DNA of 39,021 nucleotides from Opitutales bacterium (GTDB taxonomy: Bacteria > Verrucomicrobiota > Verrucomicrobiia > Opitutales > T3Sed10-336): NCBI GenBank assembly GCA_022565335.1, contig JAIUMY010000021.1, positions 1 to 39,021 of the forward strand, in the 5' to 3' direction. This document shows, in pieces, positions 9,888 to 17,609 of the stretch. The notes beneath the pieces were generated by a model that searched no databases, was not told where the DNA came from, and saw only the letters and a list, made by a program, of their open reading frames with translations. Position 1 is the first letter of the stretch, and each line of letters starts with the position of its first letter. A program made the position numbers and the translations under genes.

Positions 9888-11377
9888 TGAATCCAACATT
9901 CGATCCTGACTCCTGGTCCCCGGAAGCCACCGCCACTATGGAAACAATATCCACCGCCAGCCAAGGCAGCGCCTTGCTCACCACGGTCAATCTGGCCTAC
10001 ATCATCGCCGCAATTTTATTTATTTTCGGCTTAAAACTGCTCAGTTCAGCCCGCACCGCGCCCCGGGGAAATATGATTTCCGCCGCCGGTATGCTCCTGG
10101 CCGTAACGGTAACCCTCCTCGATCAACAGATCCTTTCCTACACCGCCCTCGCCATTGGCGTGGTCCTGGGTGCCGCCATTGGCGCAGTCGCCGCCTACAA
10201 GGTTCGCATGACCGGAATGCCGGAAATGGTCGCGCTATTCAACGGTTTCGGCGGTATGGCCAGCTTGCTGGTCGGCTGGTCAGAATGGCATTTCCTGGCC
10301 GGATTGCCGGCCCTGGCGATGACCCAACCTCTCGCCTTCAGCCAGTCGGTTATTGCCCTTGCCGTCCTGATCGGCGGCATCACCTTTACGGGCTCTCTGA
10401 TGGCCTTCCTGAAATTGTCCGGACGCATTACCGGACGAGCCGTGGTGTTTCGCGGCCAAAAACTGCTTAACCTGGCCGTTGCCGCAGTGATTCTGGGAGC
10501 GATTGTGGCTTATGTTTTGACGGGCCAAAGCGGAGCCGCATATCCGGTTTTCATCGGTCTTCTGATCCTCGCCTTAACGTTGGGGGTTTTGGGCGTCCTC
10601 CCCATTGGCGGCGGCGATATGCCGGTGGTTATTGCGCTCTTGAACAGTCTTTCCGGACTCGCCGCCGCAGCGGCCGGCTTTGCCATCTCGAATACCGTGC
10701 TCATCGTCGCCGGTTGTTTGGTCGGAGCCAGCGGTCTTATTCTTACGGTTATTATGTGTAAGGCCATGAACCGATCCCTTGGCAATGTCCTTTTCTCAGG
10801 ATTTGGTTCCACCGCCAGCAGCGGAACGAAGGGAGCCGTCCAGGGGGAAATGAAACCCATCGGCTGCCAGGACCTCTATTATGTTCTCGAAGCCGCCAAT
10901 CGGGTCGTCTTTATCCCCGGATACGGTATGGCGGTAGCCCAGGCGCAACACTTGGTACGGGAGCTCGGGGAAATTCTGGAACACAACTGTACCGAAGTAT
11001 GCTACGCCATCCACCCCGTGGCCGGCCGAATGCCCGGTCATATGAATGTCCTCCTCGCCGAGGCCGATGTTCCCTATGAGCAACTCATGGAAATGGAACC
11101 GATCAACGCGGCCATGGAACAGACCGATGTCGCGGTGGTGATCGGCGCCAACGACGTGGTCAATCCGGCCGCCTCCGACGACCCGACCTCGCCGATTTAC
11201 GGCATGCCCATCATCAACGCCCATCAGGCCAAAACGGTCATCTGCCTGAAGCGGGGACAGGGAGCCGGCTTCTCGGGTTTGCAAAACGAACTCTTTTTCC
11301 GGGAAAACACCCGTATGTATTACGGCGACGCCAAGTCTTCGATCCAAAATCTTGTTTCCGAATTTAAGGAAAGCTGA
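9887..11377 (+). CDS. pntB: NAD(P) transhydrogenase subunit beta
   Basis: The beta subunit carries the remaining membrane helices and the NADP(H)-binding domain III. It has 496 residues, about nine hydrophobic segments in the first 300 residues (with the family loop MTGMPEMVALFNGFGGMAS), then domain III with VVFIPGYGMAVAQAQH, CYAIHPVAGRMPGHMNVLLAEA, DVAVVIGANDVVNPAA, and the C-terminal nucleotide-contact region around ELFFRENTRMYYGDAK. An N-terminal extension of about 30 residues (rich in Ser and Thr) precedes the first helix. A ribosome-binding site AGGGAGG sits about 10 bases before the ATG. It completes the three-gene pnt operon. Confidence 0.95.
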   Translation: MNPTFDPDSWSPEATATMETISTASQGSALLTTVNLAYIIAAILFIFGLKLLSSARTAPRGNMISAAGMLLAVTVTLLDQQILSYTALAIGVVLGAAIGAVAAYKVRMTGMPEMVALFNGFGGMASLLVGWSEWHFLAGLPALAMTQPLAFSQSVIALAVLIGGITFTGSLMAFLKLSGRITGRAVVFRGQKLLNLAVAAVILGAIVAYVLTGQSGAAYPVFIGLLILALTLGVLGVLPIGGGDMPVVIALLNSLSGLAAAAAGFAISNTVLIVAGCLVGASGLILTVIMCKAMNRSLGNVLFSGFGSTASSGTKGAVQGEMKPIGCQDLYYVLEAANRVVFIPGYGMAVAQAQHLVRELGEILEHNCTEVCYAIHPVAGRMPGHMNVLLAEADVPYEQLMEMEPINAAMEQTDVAVVIGANDVVNPAASDDPTSPIYGMPIINAHQAKTVICLKRGQGAGFSGLQNELFFRENTRMYYGDAKSSIQNLVSEFKES

Positions 11378-11475
11378 TGTTTCAACCTGTCTAAACCTTA
11401 AAAAAATCAGAAAAAATGCGTTCCTAACACATCGCCGCTTGAATCTCTCCCAATCGTTCCTCACTTTTTGTTTTT

Positions 11476-13089
11476 ATGAGTCCATTTCGTATCATTGCTC
11501 TAGTCGTCGGTCTCGGCGCTCTGCTCCTCCCGCTCTTTGTAAGCATACCCGGCCTTTCCCTCGCCGGTCACATCACCTTGGGAATCTTTTTGATGGCCGC
11601 CATTTTCTGGGTAACCGAACCGATTCCCATTTATGCGACCTCCCTGATCGTGATTCTCCTGCAAATCATGCTATTGAGCGTACAGGGCCCCTTCGCCAGC
11701 TCCGCCGAGGTTCCCCTGACGCAACCGGAGGAAACCGAAACCCGATACCAATGGGCCATACCGGCGGAAGCCATCACCGAAGACGGTGAGTTGTATCTGA
11801 TGAGCAATGCCCGGCAAGGGCAAAAAATCACGGTCATTCGGGTCGGCGAGGAGAATGGCACCGTCATTGTCGAAAGCCCCCGCTTGAGTGAAGATTCCGA
11901 CATTGCCGCCACCACCGACCACTGGTTGTTGGAATTCCAACCCGTCCCTCATACCACCTTCCTACACTCTCTGGCCAATCCGATCATCATTCTGTTCTTA
12001 GGCGGTTTCATCCTCGCCGCAGCGGCGGTGAAATACGAGCTCGACCGAAATCTCACCCGCATCATTCTTAAACCGTTCGGAAACCGTCCGGCCTATATCC
12101 TCCTCGGATTGATGCTGGTAACCGCGGTGCTTTCGGCCTTCATGAGCAATACCGCGACCACCGCGATGATGATGACCGTCATCATTCCGATTGTACGCCA
12201 ACTGGAAGGCAGTGATAAGTTTCGTATTGGCCTGGCCCTATCCATTCCTTTTGCCGCCAATATCGGCGGCATGGCTACCCCCATCGGAACCCCTCCCAAC
12301 GCGGTGGTCATCGGTGCTCTAACGGCGCAGGGCATTAGCATTCCCTTCGGCACCTGGATGCTCCTGGCCAGTCCCCTCGTGGTGGTTTTGTTGTTTTTGA
12401 TTTGGCAACTTCTTCTAAAGGTTTATCCCTGCCAGGAGGAACGCATCAAATTGCAATTGGAAGGAACGTTCCTAACGACCCCCCGGGCCATCGTTCTGTA
12501 TGTTGTTTTCGGCCTAACCATTCTCCTGTGGGTGACCGAGGCTTTGCACGGAATCTCCAGCAGCGTGATCGCCTTTATCCCGATCGCCTTATTGCCGGCT
12601 TTCAAAATCATTGAGAAACCGGAAATCCGCAACCTGTCCTGGGAAGTGCTCTGGCTGATGGCCGGAGGGATCTCCCTCGGCTTGTCCATGCGGGACACCG
12701 GTCTGGCCACCTGGCTCATTGGTCTTATTGGCTGGGAAGGCATGGGAGCTCTTATGGTCATGGCGGTTTTCGGAATGGTTGCCGTCGCGATGTCCAACTT
12801 CATCTCCAATACCGTAGCTGCCACCTTGCTGACCCCTCTGGCCATATCCCTAGCGCTCTCTCCGGAGATGCAGGACATTATGACCTTGGACATCACTGCG
12901 GTTATGATCGCGGTTGGAGCCAGTCTCGGTATGGCCCTTCCCATTTCCACACCACCCAACGCCATTGCCATCAGTACCGGCATGGTGCGCACTCCGGACA
13001 TGGCCAAAATGGGGGTTATCATCGGTCTCGGAGGGATCGTCCTCGCGATCATCACCTCGCGCTTCTACTGGCCTTTGATTCTGGGATAA
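11476..13089 (+). CDS. SLC13/DASS-family anion:sodium symporter with an inserted soluble domain
   Basis: This is a multi-pass inner-membrane protein of the divalent anion:Na+ symporter family (dicarboxylates, sulfate or phosphate; the substrate cannot be told). Both family repeats are visible: the ATPIGTPPNAVVIG motif in the first half and the ISTPPNAIAIS motif in the second, each with an SNTxA-type Asn-Thr motif (MSNTATTAMM; ISNTVAATLL). Length is 537 residues. Between the first helices and the helix at residue 170 lies an extra hydrophilic segment, about residues 72-160. Its middle part (AIPAEAITEDGELYL... ITVIRVGEENGTVIVES) resembles the C-terminal beta domain of RND membrane-fusion proteins. 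No ribosome-binding site is evident. It follows pntB by 98 bases and might share its transcript. Confidence 0.88.
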   Translation: MSPFRIIALVVGLGALLLPLFVSIPGLSLAGHITLGIFLMAAIFWVTEPIPIYATSLIVILLQIMLLSVQGPFASSAEVPLTQPEETETRYQWAIPAEAITEDGELYLMSNARQGQKITVIRVGEENGTVIVESPRLSEDSDIAATTDHWLLEFQPVPHTTFLHSLANPIIILFLGGFILAAAAVKYELDRNLTRIILKPFGNRPAYILLGLMLVTAVLSAFMSNTATTAMMMTVIIPIVRQLEGSDKFRIGLALSIPFAANIGGMATPIGTPPNAVVIGALTAQGISIPFGTWMLLASPLVVVLLFLIWQLLLKVYPCQEERIKLQLEGTFLTTPRAIVLYVVFGLTILLWVTEALHGISSSVIAFIPIALLPAFKIIEKPEIRNLSWEVLWLMAGGISLGLSMRDTGLATWLIGLIGWEGMGALMVMAVFGMVAVAMSNFISNTVAATLLTPLAISLALSPEMQDIMTLDITAVMIAVGASLGMALPISTPPNAIAISTGMVRTPDMAKMGVIIGLGGIVLAIITSRFYWPLILG

Positions 13090-13449
13090 ATGCAGCGAAA
13101 ACGTGGATTGCCATCCACGCCTATGGTATCACGCCGTAGTCAGCATGACGAAGGTGGACCTTCCGACGGTCCCTACGGGACCTGGGATGTAGCTCCCTAC
13201 GGGATCTGTTGTGTCGGGGCCCCAACCGAGCGGTTTTAGGTTCGCATGGTCCCTGCTAATTTTGTTTCTGAGCCCCAGCGGGGCGACCTGACGGTAGCCG
13301 TGGGGGACAACCCACGGGAAAGGAGGGGCCTCAAAACACACCGCCTCGCAGAGCGAGTGCAGGAGGGAGGCGATGGCCGTTGACAGGTGGAGCGAAACAA
13401 ATCGTCTCCGGTCTCGCTCGGCGAACCGGGGGAGGCTCCCGCCTCCCTC
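13090..13449. repeat. Gene-free stretch packed with REP-like short-loop hairpins
   Basis: No gene is supported in these 360 bases. Perfect inverted repeats follow one another: CGTGGAT/ATCCACG at 13102-13119; GGTCCC-TAC-GGGACC at 13168-13182, whose core TCCCTACGGGA recurs 24 bases on at 13194-13204; GCCCC-AGC-GGGGC at 13272-13284; CCGTGGG/CCCACGG at 13298-13317; and GGGAGGC-TCCC-GCCTCCC at 13430-13447, next to the stop codon of the convergent minus-strand gene. None is followed by a T-tract. Similar GC-rich elements are, as I recall, scattered between genes in Verrucomicrobia and Planctomycetes; they may be REP elements or act as transcript 3' ends. Confidence 0.7.
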
Positions 13450-14721
13450 TCAGCTGAGTAGATTTTTCCAATCGGCGATAAAGACTTTACGCGTTCCTCC
13501 GATAAAAGCATTGAAGGTCACATACCGCCAGCTTCGGTCCCAGGCCGGATGAGGGTCCACTCGCAGGGTTGAATCAGGACAAGGTTGACCGGTATTGATA
13601 CGGACCGCCACTTGTTCTTCTCCGCTTTCCAAATCGATCCAACGCAAAGGAATGGTGCCGTCATTAAAAGATGCTTTCTCAGTGGTGTAGGTATCAGTCA
13701 AAAGGTGCTTCCCATCACGATGCACGGTGGGGTGACCGGAACCCAACGCCTGGTCCAGGATTTTGCGCAGACCGGTCCCGTCTTCATTCACCTGAACGAA
13801 GCGCATATCCTCCTCATCGATGTTCAAATTCATGGAAATCCTCTTTCCATCCGGGAACCAGGTCGCATGGTGTCCGCCTTTGCGCCATTGGTCCTGTCCC
13901 ACCGCACAATGTTTTCTACTCCCGTCGCCCCCCATCGTGACCCAGGCATAGCATACTTCGGGGTCTTCATTTAAGAGCATATTCCAGCGCGGCGGGCAGG
14001 AGGCCGGAAACCATCGCAAACTCAACATCAGACGATCCCCCGACGGGCTAAACTTGCTGTGAAAAGCGTAGATCTCCTGATTTTCAACGTCCTCCACGCG
14101 TACCGGCGGATTCGCTTCCCGCAACAAATCAGCGATGGAAACCAATAGCCGGGAACGACCGGTCCGGGTATCGGTGAGAAAAAACCCGTCATCATTCGTC
14201 GGCCCGACATTTCGCCGAACCTTTTCGGGTGGCAAGGCCACGCCATAACCCGCTTGAGTTCTGCGCATACTCGCCATGTTCGCCGAAATCAACCAGCGCC
14301 CATCCGGGGAAGCATGATACACGGTTCCCTCCATCTTCATCTTTTCACCACTCAAGGGATTTACTTTCCAGGCAAAAGGCCGCCAGGTGGAAGCCTCTAC
14401 ATCATTGAAAAAAAGTTCGCTATCCGAACCTCCCCAGTTGAGGTTCGCCCCCAACTGGGGCTCCCAGCCGATGGTTTCCGCCACCGTGCGGTGAGTGCCC
14501 TTGTGCAAATCAACAACCACCACTTCTCCCGCCTCTCCGGGCTCCGGCGGACGATCTTCAAAAGGCATGCGAAAAACCGCCACATAGCGCCCCGAGGGAC
14601 TGATCGGGGAGGTATCAAAGAACCGATGAAAACATCCGGACAATTCTGGCGTAACACACCACACCGGAACTTTGGGGTCATACTCTTCGTAACGCGGGAA
14701 ATATTTATCGAGGTTTTCCAT
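13450..14721 (-). CDS. TolB-like beta-propeller protein, PL22 oligogalacturonate-lyase-like
   Basis: It has 423 residues from ATG 14721 (MENLDKYFPRYEEYDPKVP). The open frame extends 80 residues further upstream, but that part has no protein-like character and covers a hairpin-rich leader. Repeated blade motifs of the type SPSGRYVAV, SPDGRWLIS, SPSGDRLMLS, FPDGKRISMNL and HRDGKHLLTD mark a WD40/TolB-like propeller. Conserved-looking histidines (KGGHHATW, GSGHPTVH, VDPHPAWD) recall the metal-binding histidines of PL22 oligogalacturonate lyases, which cleave unsaturated digalacturonate. No signal peptide is seen, so a cytoplasmic location is likely. The enzymatic role is inference; no other pectin gene is nearby. 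Confidence 0.75.
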   Translation of the reverse strand: MENLDKYFPRYEEYDPKVPVWCVTPELSGCFHRFFDTSPISPSGRYVAVFRMPFEDRPPEPGEAGEVVVVDLHKGTHRTVAETIGWEPQLGANLNWGGSDSELFFNDVEASTWRPFAWKVNPLSGEKMKMEGTVYHASPDGRWLISANMASMRRTQAGYGVALPPEKVRRNVGPTNDDGFFLTDTRTGRSRLLVSIADLLREANPPVRVEDVENQEIYAFHSKFSPSGDRLMLSLRWFPASCPPRWNMLLNEDPEVCYAWVTMGGDGSRKHCAVGQDQWRKGGHHATWFPDGKRISMNLNIDEEDMRFVQVNEDGTGLRKILDQALGSGHPTVHRDGKHLLTDTYTTEKASFNDGTIPLRWIDLESGEEQVAVRINTGQPCPDSTLRVDPHPAWDRSWRYVTFNAFIGGTRKVFIADWKNLLS

Positions 14722-15067
14722 GACAGGGCATAGTGCCCGCACTGGAGTCGGGCAGGCAAACAAAAAAAGTCCTTGAGGCCCCGGAAGAGTTGCGAAATTC
14801 AGGTGCTCGCGATGGGTTTCCCTAAGTTCCTTTCGGCGGGCTTCCGCAGACTCGTTTGGTGCCGCCGTGCACATATGCGTCAACCTAAGCACTTTGGATG
14901 AGACCGCACCGGTCGGGCTTTCAGTCCTGCGGGACTCTCTATCCCACCGGCATTTCCCCATATTTTTCAGCCTTCAGTGGCACAGGGCACGGACCTCCCC
15001 CGCTGACAAACCCATTGACCTGGCCGGCAATCTGCTTTGAGGTCATAGGCAACCCGAGGACCGTCCT
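14722..15067. other. Divergent spacer upstream of the propeller gene and the 15068 gene
   Basis: These 346 bases hold no supported gene. A perfect hairpin AGTCC-TGCG-GGACT lies at 14923-14936 and is similar in style to the TCCCTACGGGA elements at 13170-13204. A GAGGA ribosome-binding site for the 15068 gene lies at about 15055. Both divergent promoters should be here, but I could not identify convincing -35/-10 pairs. Confidence 0.4.
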
Positions 15068-16543
15068 ATGGAAAATCAATTACTCACCACCAACCGCAAA
15101 GCTCTGACCATTAACCTCGACGAGGAAATTTATGGCACTTTCGCCGAAATTGGGGCTGGCCAGGAAGTTGCGCGCAACTTCTTTCAGGCGGGGGCGGCTT
15201 CCCGTACCGTAGCCAAAACGATTTCTGCCTACGACATGTCGTTCAGCGACGAAATCTACGGCAAAAGCCCCCGCTACGTTTCCCGCGAAAGACTCAACGC
15301 CATGCTGGATCATGAATTCGGTCTGCTACATGAGCGGTTGGCCGATTCGCGCGGAGCCAATACCCGGTTTTTTGCCTTTGCCGATACCGTAGCCACCAAG
15401 AGCTACGGAACCAAGGAGGACGGGCAAGGTTGGCTGGGCATTCGTTTTCAAGGCGAAATTGGCGGTGAACCCAACGATATTCTTCTGCACTGCCGTCTTC
15501 TCGACGAGGAAATCATCCAACAACAGGAAACCCTTGGCATTCTGGGCGTAAATTTGGTTTTCGGAGCATACCACCATCATCTAAACCCGGAAACGCTTAT
15601 TGGCAGCCTCTTCGACCATCTCAATCCCGGACGCTTGGAAATCAATATGATTCACTTCGCCGGTCCGGCCTTCAGGGAAACCGACAATCGGTTGATGGCC
15701 CTTCAGTTGGTTAAACAAGGGCACACCCGCGCCGTTTTGTTCGACCCGTCCGGTAATACCGTGCAGCCTTCCGAGGCCCTTTATAAAAAACCGGTCCTCG
15801 TGGCTCGCGGCAGTTTCCGCCCGGTTACCAAGGTCAATCTGGACATGATGGCCTGCGCTCGCCAACAATTCATGGAAGACCCGAGGGTTCAAGGACAGCA
15901 ACCCGTGGTGGCCATGGAAATCACCATGAACAACCTCTTGACTGAAGGCAAAGTAGATCACGGGGACTTTTTAGCCCGCGTCGATATTCTGAACGCCCTG
16001 GGCTTCCATGTCATCATCTCCGCCTATCCCGAATACTACCGTCTCGCGACTTTTTTCCGACGCTACACCAGGGAAAAGATCGGCATTGCCATGGGGATTA
16101 ACAACCTCCTCGAAATTTTTCAGGAAAAATACTACGAGCAACTGGATGGCGGTTTACTGGAAGCTTTTGGAAGACTCTTCAAGACCACCGTCAAACTTTA
16201 TATTTATCCCATGCAGAGGCAGGCCCTCTCCTATTACCGACGCTTTTCCGCGGTCGAGCAATTACTGGAGAAAACCGGGGAAGACGGCGAAGGCCTCGAG
16301 GATTTGGTCACCGCCGACAATCTTCTCGTCGACGACCACCTCAAGCACCTCTACCAACACCTTCGGCAAAACGAATATATCGTCGCTATGAAACACTTCA
16401 ATACCTCCGTCATGGGCATCGCCGGAGCAAAGGTCATGGAACAACTTGGTCAGAATAACCCCGCATGGGAATCCGCAGTGCCCCCGGAAGCTGCCGAAAT
16501 TATCAAGAAAAGAAATTTATTCGGCACTAAACACCCTTCGTAA
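15068..16543 (+). CDS. Conserved protein of unknown function
   Basis: It has 491 residues, starting at ATG 15068 with a GAGGA ribosome-binding site about 8 bases upstream. I recognise the overall pattern as a widely conserved bacterial family: TFAEIGAGQEVARNFF near the N-terminus, AKTISAYDMSFSDEIYG, YVSRERLNAMLDHEF, FFAFADTVATKSY, GWLGIRFQ, and a late LLEIFQEKYYEQLDGGLLEAFGRLF region. The family has no function I can state, and I would not trust names transferred to it by automatic annotation. No signal peptide, transmembrane segment or classical nucleotide-binding motif is visible, so it is probably cytosolic. It is followed by a candidate terminator overlapping its stop codon. Confidence 0.85.
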   Translation: MENQLLTTNRKALTINLDEEIYGTFAEIGAGQEVARNFFQAGAASRTVAKTISAYDMSFSDEIYGKSPRYVSRERLNAMLDHEFGLLHERLADSRGANTRFFAFADTVATKSYGTKEDGQGWLGIRFQGEIGGEPNDILLHCRLLDEEIIQQQETLGILGVNLVFGAYHHHLNPETLIGSLFDHLNPGRLEINMIHFAGPAFRETDNRLMALQLVKQGHTRAVLFDPSGNTVQPSEALYKKPVLVARGSFRPVTKVNLDMMACARQQFMEDPRVQGQQPVVAMEITMNNLLTEGKVDHGDFLARVDILNALGFHVIISAYPEYYRLATFFRRYTREKIGIAMGINNLLEIFQEKYYEQLDGGLLEAFGRLFKTTVKLYIYPMQRQALSYYRRFSAVEQLLEKTGEDGEGLEDLVTADNLLVDDHLKHLYQHLRQNEYIVAMKHFNTSVMGIAGAKVMEQLGQNNPAWESAVPPEAAEIIKKRNLFGTKHPS

Positions 16544-16554
16544 GGGTTTTCCTT
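16531..16554 (+). terminator. Possible intrinsic terminator overlapping the stop codon of the 15068 gene
   Basis: Arms ACCCTT and AAGGGT (16533-16538 and 16542-16547) with a 3-base loop include the TAA stop and are followed by an interrupted T-run (TTTTCCTTT). The stem is short, so termination may be partial, with read-through into 16606. Confidence 0.4.
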
Positions 16555-16605
16555 TCCACAAAAACAATCCTTTTCTTTTTACCTTCAACCGACCAATATG
16601 AAAAC

Positions 16606-16791
16606 ATGATCGAAGTCAGCGGTATCTTTGGACTTATTCTTTTAATCCTCGTCATCTACGCGATTGTCCAGACAGTGCAAAGCCGGGCCTCGACCGGGGG
16701 AAAGGTCATTTGGATTCTGGTCCTTCTTCTCCTGCCCTTGATTGGCTTTATTCTCTGGCTCTTCCTCGGCCCCAGCGCCGGACGACGATAA
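16606..16791 (+). CDS. Small PLDc_N-like two-helix membrane protein
   Basis: A 61-residue protein with two hydrophobic helices (IFGLILLILVIYAIVQTV and VIWILVLLLLPLIGFILWLFLG) joined by a short polar turn. The K-V-x-W-x-x-(hydrophobic)-LP-(hydrophobic)-G motif and the terminal WLFLGPS fit the phospholipase D nuclease N-terminal (PLDc_N) family, which here stands alone without a catalytic domain. Its role is unknown. It lies two bases upstream of the cobB start, so the two are probably cotranscribed. Confidence 0.75.
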   Translation: MIEVSGIFGLILLILVIYAIVQTVQSRASTGGKVIWILVLLLLPLIGFILWLFLGPSAGRR

Positions 16792-16793
16792 AA

Positions 16794-17489
16794 ATGACCA
16801 TGAAAAAACCGCTCTGCATCGTTCTCAGCGGTTCGGGCATCAGCGCGGAAAGCGGGATCCCTACCTACCGCGGCGCCGAAGGCCTCTGGGAAGGCCATTC
16901 CCTGGAGGAAATTGCCACCCCCGCAGCGTGGGAGAGAAACCCCGAAAAGGTTTTGCGGTTCTACAATGAACGCCGCCGGAAACTTCGCCAGGTCAGCCCC
17001 AACGCCGGTCACCGCGCCCTGGTCGAGTTGGAAAAGACCCATCGAGTCGAGATCATCACCCAGAATGTTGATGACCTGCACGAGCGCGCCGGCTCCTCCT
17101 CGGTTATCCACCTCCATGGCGAGTTGCGCAAGGCCCAAAGCTCGGCCAACCCGGATTGGAAAACCCCTTTGGGCGATCAGGACATCCACCCCGGGGACCT
17201 CTGCCCCGAAGGATCCCAGCTGCGTCCGGCCGTGGTTTGGTTTGGCGAAATCGTCGAGGGAATAGCCGAAGCCGAAGCCTTACTCACCAAAGCCGATGCC
17301 CTCATCGTCGTGGGCACTTCCCTTCAAGTGTACCCCGCCGCCGGCCTTGCTTTTCTCGCCCCCCCGCACGCCCGGAAATTCGTCGTCGACCCGAACCTTG
17401 CCCCGGGCTCCCTTCCGCCGGACTTCCAGGCTTTTCCGGAAGCCGCCACTACCGGTCTCCCCAAAGTGGTCGACCTCCTCCAGAACTAA
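16794..17489 (+). CDS. cobB: NAD-dependent protein deacylase, zinc-less SIRT5/CobB-type sirtuin
   Basis: It removes acyl groups from lysines, using NAD+. It has 231 residues from ATG 16794 (ATG 16800 is an alternative). It shows the NAD-binding motif SGSGISAESGIPTYRG (12-27), TQNVDDLH (89-96), the catalytic HLHGE with H108, LRPAVVWFGE (143-152) and VGTSLQVYPAAG. Y57 and R60 (FYNERRR) form the YxxR pair that in SIRT5 and E. coli CobB binds succinyl or malonyl groups, so desuccinylase activity is plausible. The usual four zinc cysteines are missing: the region between H108 and LRP contains only C137 (LCPEGSQLRP). Zinc-less sirtuins of this kind are, as I recall, known in Bacteroidetes. Confidence 0.9.
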   Translation: MTMKKPLCIVLSGSGISAESGIPTYRGAEGLWEGHSLEEIATPAAWERNPEKVLRFYNERRRKLRQVSPNAGHRALVELEKTHRVEIITQNVDDLHERAGSSSVIHLHGELRKAQSSANPDWKTPLGDQDIHPGDLCPEGSQLRPAVVWFGEIVEGIAEAEALLTKADALIVVGTSLQVYPAAGLAFLAPPHARKFVVDPNLAPGSLPPDFQAFPEAATTGLPKVVDLLQN

Positions 17490-17564
17490 AGCCCCCTTCT
17501 CTACCAACGCGCCGACCGATTGGAGAAATGCCCTGCGCTTTGGGGAGGTTCTTCGCGGAAAAGA

Positions 17565-17609
17565 TTGACATGAAAGTATTTTCACGCTGATAATCTGTTC
17601 ATCATGAAC
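17565..17609 (+). promoter_or_regulatory. lexA promoter with two dyads, one covering the start codon
   Basis: A perfect -35 TTGACA (17565-17570) and a -10-like GATAAT (17589-17594) are separated by 18 bases. The predicted transcription start (about 17601) lies only some three bases before the ATG (17604), and there is no ribosome-binding site, so the mRNA may be nearly leaderless. Two perfect inverted repeats overlap the promoter: TGAAA-GTAT-TTTCA (17571-17584) and GTTCAT-C-ATGAAC (17597-17609), the latter containing the start codon. These are candidate LexA autoregulatory operators. GTTC/GAAC half-sites fit the type I recall for Verrucomicrobia LexA, although the spacing here is five rather than four. 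Confidence 0.7.

Noticed and set aside
14722-14961. N-terminal extension of the propeller protein (80 residues)
   Set aside because: The extension is Arg/Pro/Cys-rich, overlaps a hairpin element and does not read like a protein; ATG 14721 starts the recognisable family N-terminus.
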